DNA of 29,213 nucleotides from Priapulus caudatus (taxonomy: Eukaryota > Priapulida > Priapulimorpha > Priapulimorphida > Priapulidae): the NCBI RefSeq assembly GCF_000485595.1, contig NW_014577478.1, forward strand, positions 283,647 through 312,859. Direction: 5' to 3'. The notes beneath the pieces are model-generated. The model saw only the letters and a program-made list of their open reading frames with translations. It did not search any database and had not been told where the DNA came from. Both the position numbers and the translations under genes were made by a program. Position 1 is the stretch's first letter; each line of letters starts with the position of its first letter. This document shows positions 20,380-29,213 of this stretch, in pieces.

Positions 20380-21751
20380 ACATTACAATACACCACGCAC
20401 ACACAGAAACACACACACACACACAACACAACACACACACCACACACACACACACACAACAAACACACCACACACAAAACACACACACACACACCAACAC
20501 ACACACGCACACACACACTACAGCACACACACCACACCACACACACACACACACACCACACACACACACACATCACGTAATATGTATTCTACACGGCAAC
20601 CCGGACCCTCTCTATTTCTATACGCCGTGGTCTTCTACATGCCATGTATATTATGCTTTATTATCTACGGCAGGTATCTCACTAGCTAGCAAATCACCGT
20701 CTGTTCGCATGACCGTAATATCGCGCCGCAAGCAAGCATCTCCACGAATACCAACATCCCAGCATCCTATGGGAGCAACGCCAGCCTCCTGTCGTGTTAC
20801 GGGACGGGTCGCGACGCAGCGTACATGAGCGATTAACCAGCCGCGACAGCGGTGACGGAAAAGGTCAGCAGACCGCAGCAGCATCAGCAGCAGCAGTAGT
20901 AGTAGTACTAGAGTTGTAGCCGCAGCAGCATCATGCGCAGCAGACAACGAGCAACAAGGCAGCAGCTTGGTTAGTAGAGTAGGAGTGTAGTAGTAGTAGT
21001 AGTGTAGTAGTAGTAGTAGTTACTGTAGTACTAGTATAGTAACGTAGTTGTAGTATATAGTTATAGTTTTAGCTAGAAGTAGTCGTAGTTTAAGAGTAGT
21101 TAGTAGTAGTATATCGTAGTAGTAGAGTAGTGAGTAGTAGTAGTATTGCTAGTTTGAAAGAAATAATAATTAGTAGTAGTAAGTAGTTATATTAGTTAGT
21201 TGTTAGTACGTAGTAGTAATAGGTAGGTAGTAGTAGATAGTACGTGGATAGTAGTAGATAGAGTAGTACAGTAGTGGTAGTAGTAGTAGTAGTAGTAGTA
21301 GTTAGTGTAGTAGTGAAGTAGTAGTAGTAAGAGTAGTATAGTAGAGTAGTATGTAGTAGTAGTAGTAAGTAGTGTAGTAGTAGTAGTAGTAGTAGTCAGT
21401 AGTAGTAGTAGTGTAGTATAGTTATTAGTAGTGACTAAACACCAGCCGAGCAGCAGTAGCATCGTGCAGCAGCAGTAACGCAGGCGCAGCAGCAGCCAGC
21501 AGTAACGATCAGCGCTCTGCAGCAGCAGTAACGGCGGCGGCAGCGCAGCAGCAGCAGTATCCACCATGCCGTGATAGAGCGCCGCGCGCGATCTGCCATC
21601 ACCGCGGTTGTCCGCGAGGTTTCTAAATCTCTGCTACGAGATGCTTTACAGGACGGCTGGATGTGGCCCGCAGCACGCAGCCGCGGTGAGGCACGTTACA
21701 GATGACCGATAAGCGGAGCCAGCCGGCCGACCTGACGGCCTGACATACGAC

Positions 21752-21814
21752 ATGAGCGTGACAGCGCCTTCTCATAGCGGTTGCAAGCTTACTGCTCGCG
21801 GTGTGAATCCACAG
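21752..21814 (+). pseudogene. Copy B counterpart of the possible signal-peptide exon, indel-broken
   Basis: Corresponds to 16457-16516 but is 63 bases instead of 60. One base is inserted after ATGAGCGTG and two before GTGAATCCACAG, so the hydrophobic core is out of frame while the start and the final Val-Asn-Pro-Gln codons are in frame. The donor CAG|GTACGT is kept. The breaks are probably sequencing errors. Confidence 0.3.
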
Positions 21815-22889
21815 GTACGTGCTGCTGGTTGTATGTGTCTGCGCGTCTCTATGCATGTTTCCGTGCCGCCTACGGAGACGTCGTCGCTTGCGACAGTTGT
21901 GATGGCAGCGCGATATCTATGTCCAAGGGAATCTCCGAAAAATAGGCGGTTTTCTCACTTGCGTGTTAAAATGCGCTATAGACTGAAGCTACACGGTTTG
22001 TCTTCTAGTGTCCTCTTTGCCCAAAAACATATTCATTTTTGCGAAAGAGTTTCTTGGTCACTTACACACACCTTAAGCAATGTAGGTGCCCATGTGCGCC
22101 AGTGCTGTACAAGTAACTTCGCAGTGTCTTTGTGAGAATCTATCCAGCCTCGTTTTAGGATTAATACTAGAGTTGACGATTATATTCTTAAATAATATGC
22201 GAAATTATTGTGAAAAAGAGGCCTGTCGTCGAATACTTCAACATTAGTCGTGGATTATCACGAAGTATTAAAAATGTTAAACACAATTAACACGACACGT
22301 CGTGTGATACCGGTTTATGAAGTTTTTAGCATTGTGATGTCGATAACCATTCATGATGTTTTCTGCTAACTGGTCACTGCGACTGGCTCTACGGGAGACA
22401 GATCCATCGCAAATTACCCTTTATAGATTTAACCAATATGTTGTTCCGATGCTAGTAAGTCATCGACTAGCGACTGACGCTCCTTTCGCCCACGGCACTC
22501 TTGTGTACGGGTTTTCCAACATTGCCGTTTGCGTGAGAAACCTGCCCATTTTTCATTCTTAATGCTTGATTTCTTCTCGGATACCTTGCGCTCATGACGG
22601 CTGGATCGGCGATATTGATCGTGGCCGTCAACATAATGCACGAGACTTGTTTGAGGGTTTTGCGGTAAACAAGTTGCGACTGCATTTTTATAATTCAGTA
22701 CGCGCTAGAGCGCGCCAACGTCTAGTTATGATGTTGCTTTGGTTCGCCGCGGCCGCTGTAACGGGTTGGCCTGATGTTTACCAAAATGCAGATTCCCTGC
22801 GATCGCCAGAGAACGGGGAACCGGAAATTGGATTTGAAGCTGCTTAGCTGGTGCGAGGAGCCGTCATGGGGGCGCTCGTGAGAATTAAG

Positions 22890-22986
22890 GCGAACACACA
22901 CAACAGACGTACGCACACCACACACAACACACACACACACAACACACACACACACACACACACACCACACACACACACACACACAG

Positions 22987-23017
<31 letters not shown>

Positions 23018-23168
23018 CGTACGCACGCACACGCACGCGCGCGCACACACACACGTAAATACTCGCACGCACGTGACACACACACACGTAATACTCGCAC
23101 GACGTACAACCACACACACCACAAACACACACACACACAACACACACAACACAACACGCCCACGCACG

Positions 23169-23209
<41 letters not shown>

Positions 23210-23214
23210 AAACG

Positions 23215-23245
<31 letters not shown>

Positions 23246-23263
23246 CAGTCACACCACAGCACC

Positions 23264-23295
<32 letters not shown>

Positions 23296-23430
23296 CGCAC
23301 ACGCAACGCCACACACAACACAAACACACACGCACAGCACACGCAACACGCACACGCTCACGCACACACACACACACACACACACGCACACACACACACA
23401 CAACCACACACACACATACACACAAACGCA
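22890..23430 (+). repeat. Interrupted CA array closing copy B
   Basis: CACACA with many single-base breaks, a GAGAGA insert at about 22985-23016, and two ACGTA(A)ATACTCGCACG-type units (about 23054-23105) in tandem. It is much longer than the 127-bp array that closes copy A. Confidence 0.9.
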
Positions 23431-23433
23431 CAC

Positions 23434-24400
23434 GCTGCTCGCGACGACGACTAGCACAAACATCCGTTTCCGGAAAGGCGGCTAAAGCTTAAACTAAACT
23501 TTGCCGAGGGGAGATCGAGAGAAAAAGAGAAGAGAGAGAGAGAGAGAGAGAGAGGAGGAGGAGAGAGAGAGAGCGAGAGAGAGAGACTACAGAAAAGGTA
23601 AAGAGGAAATAGAGGGAAAGGAATTGAAACTTTTTTGTCGTAGGGTAATTGCCGTTAGTCCGATAGTATTCGCTTGGGATCGTGTTGATTTGCAGCCATT
23701 ATGTTGTCGCTCTCAACTGATTTTTTTAGATAGTGCTTTCCCCATCCCCTCTCCTCGTTTGCCTTCTCTCGAGACTCCGTTCCTCTTTTCTTCTTCTTCG
23801 CGGCGCTCTCTCGTTCTCTAGCTCGCTCTCATCTTCCTTTCACCTCTCGGCTCATCATTCGTCAATTATATATAGTATACCTCCGTTGTAATGTGATAGG
23901 TTGTAGCGTGGCGTGCTGGGACTAATATACTATGTCGCGACGTCAATGATCATTTACTTCGGTTATGCCATGAAAGATTGAAGTTACTTTCTAGTCTTTT
24001 AATCTTCTTCAAGCGTATAATATATCCATTGGCAATCTGGTAGATTGGCCTATACTCCATATCAATCCTTTTAAGCACACTCGCGGACTACTTTTGATCA
24101 CTCCATTTAATATCCTCTCTCTACACCTCTCGCTCCCTCAGCACTTTTCTTTCTCACTCTCGCTCTTTAATCCCGCTCGCACGGTACTCTTTCAAAATGG
24201 TCTTATAAGTCTAACATCGTCTGAATCATTCTGATAAGCGTGGTAAGGATGGGAGCAAGTACCGCGTCGCAGAGTCTATAACTTGGACACACTTAAATGG
24301 AACAAAAAGATGGTCGAACTTTACTGTTCACTTTCAAGTCTTTCCTGTTGTATCATGTTTATACTTAATCAGAATCTTTTAAGAACTCATAGATTCAGGA
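23434..24400. other. Unique DNA right of the duplication, with GA patch
   Basis: Contains a GA tract (about 23518-23590) followed by complex DNA. The 106-aa frame at 23501-23821 begins in the GA repeat and has no recognisable motif. Nothing else gene-like. Confidence 0.5.
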
Positions 24401-24415
24401 CGCTTATATCTTTTT

Positions 24416-24564
24416 CCCCCTCTCTATCTATCCATATCTCTCTTTCTCTCTCTGCTCTCGTAGTTCTCTCTCTCCTCTACCTCTTTTTCGCTAGGTCTTT
24501 TCTCCTCCTCTTCCAGTCACTTACTCTCTTCTCGCGCGCGCGCTCTTCTCTCTCTCTCTCTTCG

Positions 24565-24596
<32 letters not shown>

Positions 24597-24598
24597 AT
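24416..24598 (+). repeat. Imperfect CT microsatellite
   Basis: CTCTCT with TTTTTCGCTAGG and GCGCGCGCGC interruptions, leading into an AT run and the palindrome beginning at 24623. Confidence 0.9.
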
Positions 24599-24622
24599 AT
24601 ATATTATATATATATATATATA

Positions 24623-24735
24623 TAAAAGAGAGAGAGGAGAGGAGAGATTCAGATAGAGATAAACTTTATATATATAATATATTATATATATTTATTTATC
24701 TCTATCGAATCTTCTCCTTCTCTCTCTCTCTTTTA
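24623..24735. repeat. 113-bp imperfect palindrome of GA, complex and AT sequence
   Basis: The left arm, TAAAAGAGAGAGAGG ... GATTCAGATAGAGATAAA, is matched by the right arm, TTTATCTCTATCGAATC ... CTCTCTTTTA, around an AT-rich centre near 24679. The match includes non-repetitive bases (GATTC, GATAGAGATAAA), so it is more than complementarity between GA and CT repeats. A second potential fold pairs the upstream CT/AT run (about 24575-24620) with the left arm. Confidence 0.85.
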
Positions 24736-25012
24736 TTTCTCACTCTCTCTGTCTCACTCTTCCCGCATCTACCCCATTTCGCTAGGTCTCTCTCGTCCTC
24801 TTCATCACGGTCTCTCTGGTCAGTCTCCTCCGATGGCTTTTTATCACTCGCAGTTGCGTTCGTCTATGGCACGCGTTCTTGCATGAATTAGATAATCCGA
24901 GGCTGTGCCGGGCAGGTCGACTCTGAAAGGGTCTGAATAAAAATTTTAGCGCAAGAAACCAGCCGCTCCGTAAAGCGCCGATTTAAGAGGACAGAGAGAC
25001 TGCTTTGTACAT
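24736..25012. other. Short CT-rich and unique spacer
   Basis: CT-rich to about 24830, then complex DNA up to the minisatellite. No gene seen. Confidence 0.5.
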
Positions 25013-26985
25013 TTAGTTATGTGTAGGGCGGCAGCTGTATTACATTCAGTTAGTTGTTGTAGAGGGCAGTGTATCTACATCGATTAGTGTGTAGGGGGCA
25101 TTGTATTACATCAGTTAGTGTGTAGGTGGCAGGTGCATTACAATCAGTTAGCTGTGTAGGGGGCAGTACAGTGTTATTACAATCAGTTAGTGTTGTGGGG
25201 CAGTGTTATATACATCAGTTAGTGTGTAGGTGGCAGTGTAATACATCAAGGTTTAGTGTGTAGGGGGCAGTGCTATGGACAACATGTTAGTGCATGTGTA
25301 GGGAGGCCAGTGTATTACATCAGTTAGTGTGTAGGGGCATGGTATTCATCAGTTAGTGTGTACGGGGGGCCAGTGTATTACACTTCAGTTAATGCTTGTG
25401 TACGCCGTGGCAGTTGCATTACATCAGTTAGTGTGTACCAGGGCAGATGTTATTACATCAAGTTAGTGTGTAGGGGCAGATGTATTTACATTCAGTTAGT
25501 GCTGTAGGGGGCAGTGTATTACAGCAGTTAGTGTGATTAGGGGGCAGTGTATTACATCAGTTAGTTGTAGGGGCAGTGTTGTATTTACATCAGTTAGTGT
25601 GTAGGGGGCAGTGTATTACATCAGTTTAGTGTGTAGGAGGGGCGTGTATGTACATCAGTAAGTGTGTAGGGGCAGTGTATTACATCAGTTAGTGTGTAGG
25701 GGGCAGTGTATTACATCAGTTAGTGTGGATAGGGGGCAGTGTATTACATTCATGTTAGTGGTGTAGGGTGGCAAGTGCATTACATCAGTTAGTGTGTAGA
25801 GGGCAGTGTATTACATCAGTTAGTGGATTGTAGGGGGCAGGTAGTTACATTCAGTTAGTGTGTAGAGGCAGTGTATCTACATCAGTTAGTGTGTAGGGGG
25901 CATTGGTATTACATCAGTTCTAGTTGTGTTAGGTGGAGCTGCATGACATCAGTTAGTGTGTAGGGGCAAAGGCTAGTCGTTATTACATCAGTAGTGTGTA
26001 TGGGGGCAAGTGTATTACATCAGTGTTGTGTAGGGGGCAGTGTATTTAATCAGTTAGTGTGTTTAGGTGGCAGTGGCATTACATCAGTTAGTGTGTAGGG
26101 GGCAGTGTATGTACATCAGTTAGTGTTGTTTTAGGGGCATGTATGACATCAGTTAGTTGTAGGGGGCAGCTAGTTGTTATTACATCAGTTATGTGTGTAC
26201 GGTGGCAGTGCATTACATCAGTTAGTGTGGGGAGGGGCATGTGTATTTACATCAGTTAGTGTGTAGGAGGCAATGTATTACATCAGTTAGTGTTGTAGGG
26301 GGGCCAGTGCTGATTACATCATGGATGTGTATGGGGGACACGTGTATTACATCAGTTAGTTGTGTAGGACCGGCAGTGTATTACATCAGTTAGTGTGTAG
26401 GGGGGCAGTGTATTACATCAGTTAGTGTGCTGTAGGGGCCAGCTGTATTAATCAGTTAGTGCATGTGTAGGGCAGTGTATTACATTCAGTTAGTGTGTAG
26501 GGGCAGTGTATTAATCAGTTGTGTGTAGGGCGCCATGTATTACATCAGTTACGCTGTGTAGCGTGGCAGTGCATTACATCAGTTAGTGTTAGGGGGCAGT
26601 GTATTACATCAGTTAGTGCATTGTGTAGGGGCAGTGTATTACATCAGTTAGTTGTGTAGGGCAGTGTATTACATCAGTTAGTGTGTAGGGGGCAGTGTAT
26701 TACATCAGTTAGTGCCATGTGTAGGGGCACTTGTATTACATCAGTTAGTGTGTAGGGGGCAGTGCACATTACATCAAGTTAGTGTGTTTAGGGGGCAGTG
26801 TCATTACGATCACGTTAGTGTGTAGGGGCGGCATGTATTACGATCAGTTAGGTGTGTAGGAGGCAGTTTATTTACATCAGTTAGTGTGTAGGGAGGCAGT
26901 GCATTACATCAGTTAGTGGGGGGGGGGGCAGTGTATTTACATCAGGTTAGTTGTGTAGTGGGCAGTGTATTAACATCAGTTTAGT
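25013..26985 (+). repeat. 31-bp minisatellite, about 60 copies
   Basis: The consensus monomer begins GTGTAGGGGGCAGTG and ends ACATCAGTTAGT, 31 bases in all, over about 1.97 kb. A minority variant carries GTAGGTGGCAGTGCATT, two linked changes. Many monomers carry one- or two-base insertions, similar in style to copy B. No open frame crosses the array. One strand is G-rich, with one G4-G5 run per unit. Confidence 0.95.
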
Positions 26986-27424
26986 AATAGATTACAGTGG
27001 ATTACAGCATATTTAGGCATCACATTATTAAATCGTTTGAAATCTATTGGAAACGTCGCAGGGTACTATGATGCAAACAATGGTGCCCACCTGAGCGGCA
27101 CTAGTTGCTGCGCGGACGCCAGTTATTCCCTACCTGCTAGCAGTTTTCCTGAGTCATCAAAATTCCAGGACGCATACGTCATGCAAAGTTACCTTGTACT
27201 GCACTAAAAACATTAATTGCCTGTCTGTTTTGGCGTGGCCACTATGCGCTATAAGTGTTTGCTTTGGGAAGGAATAGTGCCCCCAACAACAGGCAAATTA
27301 ATATATAATGCAGTTCATTGTATCAGAGCCGTATTGATGAGCAGAGCGTTGAATCAAGGTAGATATTAGAAGCAGTTGCATTGCAGCAGTTAGTAGTATA
27401 TAAAAAAAATTTATATTAAACTGT
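26986..27424. other. Unique DNA with one diverged minisatellite monomer
   Basis: Complex sequence, AT-rich at its right end. GCAGTTGCATTGCAGCAGTT at 27372-27391, followed by AGTAGTATA, resembles the 31-bp monomer of the adjacent array. No gene recognised. Confidence 0.5.
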
Positions 27425-27460
27425 TCTCTATACACACTGTATCAACGCACTGCCCTATTA

Positions 27461-27501
<41 letters not shown>

Positions 27502-27677
27502 TATAATTATAATATATATATCCAGGAGTGTATAATAGGATACATACCTATTATACACTCCTGACTATATATATATATTATCATGTATATATATTATTTT
27601 AAATTGATATATATATATATATATCTATATATATATATAATTTATTAGGCAGTGCGTTGCATCAGTGTGTATAGAGG
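27425..27677. repeat. Palindromic AT-rich repeat of about 250 bp
   Basis: Outer arms of about 30 bp (27427-27458 and 27644-27676) are imperfect reverse complements, sharing CTATACACACTG and CAACGCACTGCC. Inside are AT-rich arms, and at the centre is a perfect 17-bp stem. The outer arms resemble the 31-bp minisatellite monomer. Expected to extrude as a cruciform. Confidence 0.85.
27523..27563. repeat. Perfect 17-bp stem hairpin at palindrome centre
   Basis: CAGGAGTGTATAATAGG (27523-27539) pairs perfectly with CCTATTATACACTCCTG (27547-27563) across the 7-base loop ATACATA. It is neither pure AT nor a simple repeat, so the symmetry is informative. Confidence 0.95.
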
Positions 27678-27930
27678 ACATTTATTTATTGGGCCAGTTT
27701 GTCTTGCAGCTGTGTTCAACGGGAGCCGAGTTGCGCGTGGATCATCGTATCATTGGTAATGATGACAGACCGGCTGAATTTTGCAGAAATGAGTCAGCAT
27801 CGGACAGCTTCAGGCTGCGGTCACACGGAGGATAGAGGCAGGCTGATGCCAAACAATGCTTCGTTAGCGCGAGAGGACATGTGACGAGTTATAAATGCCA
27901 CAACGGCCTTAATTGGAAAACATCGTTCTT

Positions 27931-27931
<1 letters not shown>
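27678..27931. other. Unique segment with a small open frame, gene status unclear
   Basis: A plus-strand frame of about 60 codons (27699-27884) follows TTTGTCTTGCAG, which resembles a 3' splice acceptor (AG at 27708-27709). The peptide has mixed composition and no recognised motif. An internal exon is conceivable, but nothing else supports it. Confidence 0.3.
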
Positions 27932-27981
<50 letters not shown>

Positions 27982-28110
27982 CTCTCTCTTGCTGTCTGTT
28001 TTTTCTCTCGTCCGTCCGTCGGCTGTCGAGTCGGCCGGCTGCCTGCCTATTTGTCTGTCTATCTTATCTGTCTCTCTGTCTGATTGTCTGTCTGTCTGTC
28101 TGTCGTTCGT
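27932..28110 (+). repeat. CT array followed by degenerate CTGT/GTCT repeats
   Basis: Nearly pure CTCTCT (about 27934-27988), a GTCCGTCCGTCGG patch, and CTGTCTGTCTGTCTGTC with CGTTCGTTCG (about 28074-28116). Confidence 0.9.
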
Positions 28111-28688
28111 TCGTTCGCGTCGGTAGGTCGATTTGCCTGTTGCACTTGTAACTCATGGTATGCAGGTGATCACTCCACTTTACGCGCGCACACACGCGCA
28201 CAGTACGCACGCACGCTCGCGCACAATATTTTACTCTCCTTTACGCTCCCCTGTCTCTCCTTCTCTTCCTGTTCCCTCTCTCTGCGTCTCCGTCGCCTAA
28301 CTTTAGCTATTTCACACTTTCCCCAAGTCATGCCTCGTCACCCAACTCGAGTTTCATCTTTTTTCCTTCACCTGCCCTCACCTGCTCTTATATCTAGCCG
28401 CCTCGCTACGTCAATCTCGTCTAGAGACAGCGAATTTATCCGTTAATTCGCCATTGCCAAGTATCGTAGTTTAAAGGTACGCGGCTGCAAAGCCGAGGTG
28501 CCGCGACAGAACACAACTCGTTATAGAAGGACTACCGCTGGAGAAGCCATAATGATAGAATTATTGCTTTGCCAGTTACGACGGGCTTCCACTACTACGC
28601 AGATGTACCATTTTGTACTGCTACGGTCACTGCTCCTACTGCAGCTAGGATGTCGTGCTACTGCTACTGCTGCCGCTATTAGATAGCA
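28111..28688. other. Unique and CT-rich DNA, no recognised gene
   Basis: A CGCGCACACACGCGCAC patch near 28180-28225 and CT-rich sequence to about 28300. Frames of 62-120 aa lack domains and start in repeats. Confidence 0.5.
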
Positions 28689-28740
28689 ACGATCTACTAT
28701 ACTATACCTACTATACCTACTATACCTACTATACCTTTTA
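28689..28740 (+). repeat. CTACTATAC nonamer repeat
   Basis: About four tandem CTACTATAC units, with partial units at both ends. Confidence 0.9.
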
Positions 28741-29213
28741 CTATACTTCTATATCCCTGTGTCATCAACGTGACATCGCCAACGCTGCTATCCTCTTTCA
28801 GCAGTGCATGCTTGCATGGCTGTTTGCAGCACGCCGTGTTCGCCTCCCAGATGCGGGCTGAGAACGAGAGAGTTGAGACTGGGCGGGACCAGAATTGATC
28901 GTGCGTAATGAATTATTGCGCTGCTAGTCCGGTGGAGCGTTCACTACTAACGCTGATGCTATTGCTGACCTTGCTGCTGATGATTGATGATTGATGATGA
29001 TGACGATGATGATGACGGACGATGATATTGCTGGGGCCTGCTGTTACTGTTACCGCTCCTGTTACTGCTGCTGTTACTGCTGCTGCAGCTGTTGTCGCTA
29101 CTACTTACTTATGATCATACGCTACTTACTCGATCCTTTCTTGCAACGTGACGACGTCACACGTTTTTGTCTTGCCAGCATTAGCGGCGTCCGCTCGCCA
29201 GACGGCGAGAATG
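28741..29213. other. Unique DNA with GAT and CTG/GTTACTG patches to window end
   Basis: A GATGATTGATGATTGATGATG cluster (about 28977-29030) and a GTTACTGCTGCT-type repeat (about 29040-29095). Overlapping CRE half-sites GTGACGACGTCAC lie near 29148-29160. No gene is evident up to the right end. Confidence 0.5.

Larger units (their letters stand above)
17671..23433. repeat. Tandem segmental duplication, copy B (indel-rich)
   Basis: Recapitulates copy A in the same order and orientation: CT tract (about 17755-18200), CAG/GGC (about 18350-18800), TGGA (about 19330-19615), GA/CG (about 19640-19815), CA (20225-20575), CAG/GTA (about 20860-21565), unique DNA (about 21566-22890) and CA (22890-23430). 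Differences from A are mostly single inserted bases scattered through unique and repeated DNA alike. Runs that are pure in A (CAG, GTA, GA) are broken in B. That pattern fits uncorrected long-read error better than biological divergence. Confidence 0.9.

Noticed and set aside
20231-20828. Thr/His- and Cys/Val-rich frames in CA arrays
   Set aside because: CACACA reads Thr-His and its complement Cys-Val; the same happens at every CA array in the window.
25013-26985. CRISPR-like array
   Set aside because: The 31-bp units are directly contiguous with no unique spacers, and the genome is eukaryotic; it is a minisatellite.
25013-26985. Telomeric or G-quadruplex-forming repeat
   Set aside because: The unit is 31 bp with one G run; it is not TTAGG or TTAGGG, and loops between G runs would be about 26 bases.

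Overview
This window reads as intergenic or intronic DNA of an animal nuclear genome. The grounds are long imperfect microsatellites of almost every class (GA/CT, CA/GT, AT, GATA, TGGA, CAT, CCT, CAG/CTG, GTA), the lack of any long complex reading frame, and no bacterial gene spacing or ribosome-binding sites. I lean towards an arthropod or other invertebrate, but nothing fixes the taxon. I recognise no complete protein-coding gene. Nearly all the long open frames are translated simple repeats.

Layout. Bases 186-2318 hold a long inverted-repeat (foldback-type) element. Its arms contain CATTTT/CATTCT-like hexamer arrays, it has no transposase, and it is flanked by CTCTAG on both sides. From 2319 to 5290, unique DNA alternates with large GA, CAT and GATA arrays. 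Bases 5291-8390 are about 3.1 kb of unrecognised unique DNA. A polypyrimidine CCT/CT tract (9141-10007) and a Z-DNA-prone alternating tract (10386-10592) follow. Unique DNA then leads to a perfect 43-bp palindrome (12291-12333), a TTGCA pentamer run and a degenerate 70-bp tandem repeat (12431-12695).

Bases 12822-17670 (copy A, containing a 657-base N gap) are repeated head-to-tail as 17671 to about 23433 (copy B). Copy B differs from A mainly by single-base insertions, as expected of unpolished long-read sequence, so the duplication may be an assembly artefact. The only gene-like signal I would defend is inside this unit. It is a possible first coding exon (16457-16516) encoding a signal-peptide-like 20-mer and ending at a GTACGT splice donor; the same exon is indel-broken in copy B.

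Right of the duplication are a compound CT/AT/GA palindrome (24623-24735), a 31-bp minisatellite of about 60 copies (25013-26985) and a palindromic AT-rich structure of about 250 bp (27425-27677). The outer arms of that structure are diverged minisatellite monomers in opposite orientations. The rest is unique DNA with short CT, CTGT, CTACTATAC, GAT and CTG repeats.

There is no evidence of genes working together here. The interest lies in DNA structure (foldback element, palindromes, minisatellite) and in assembly quality.
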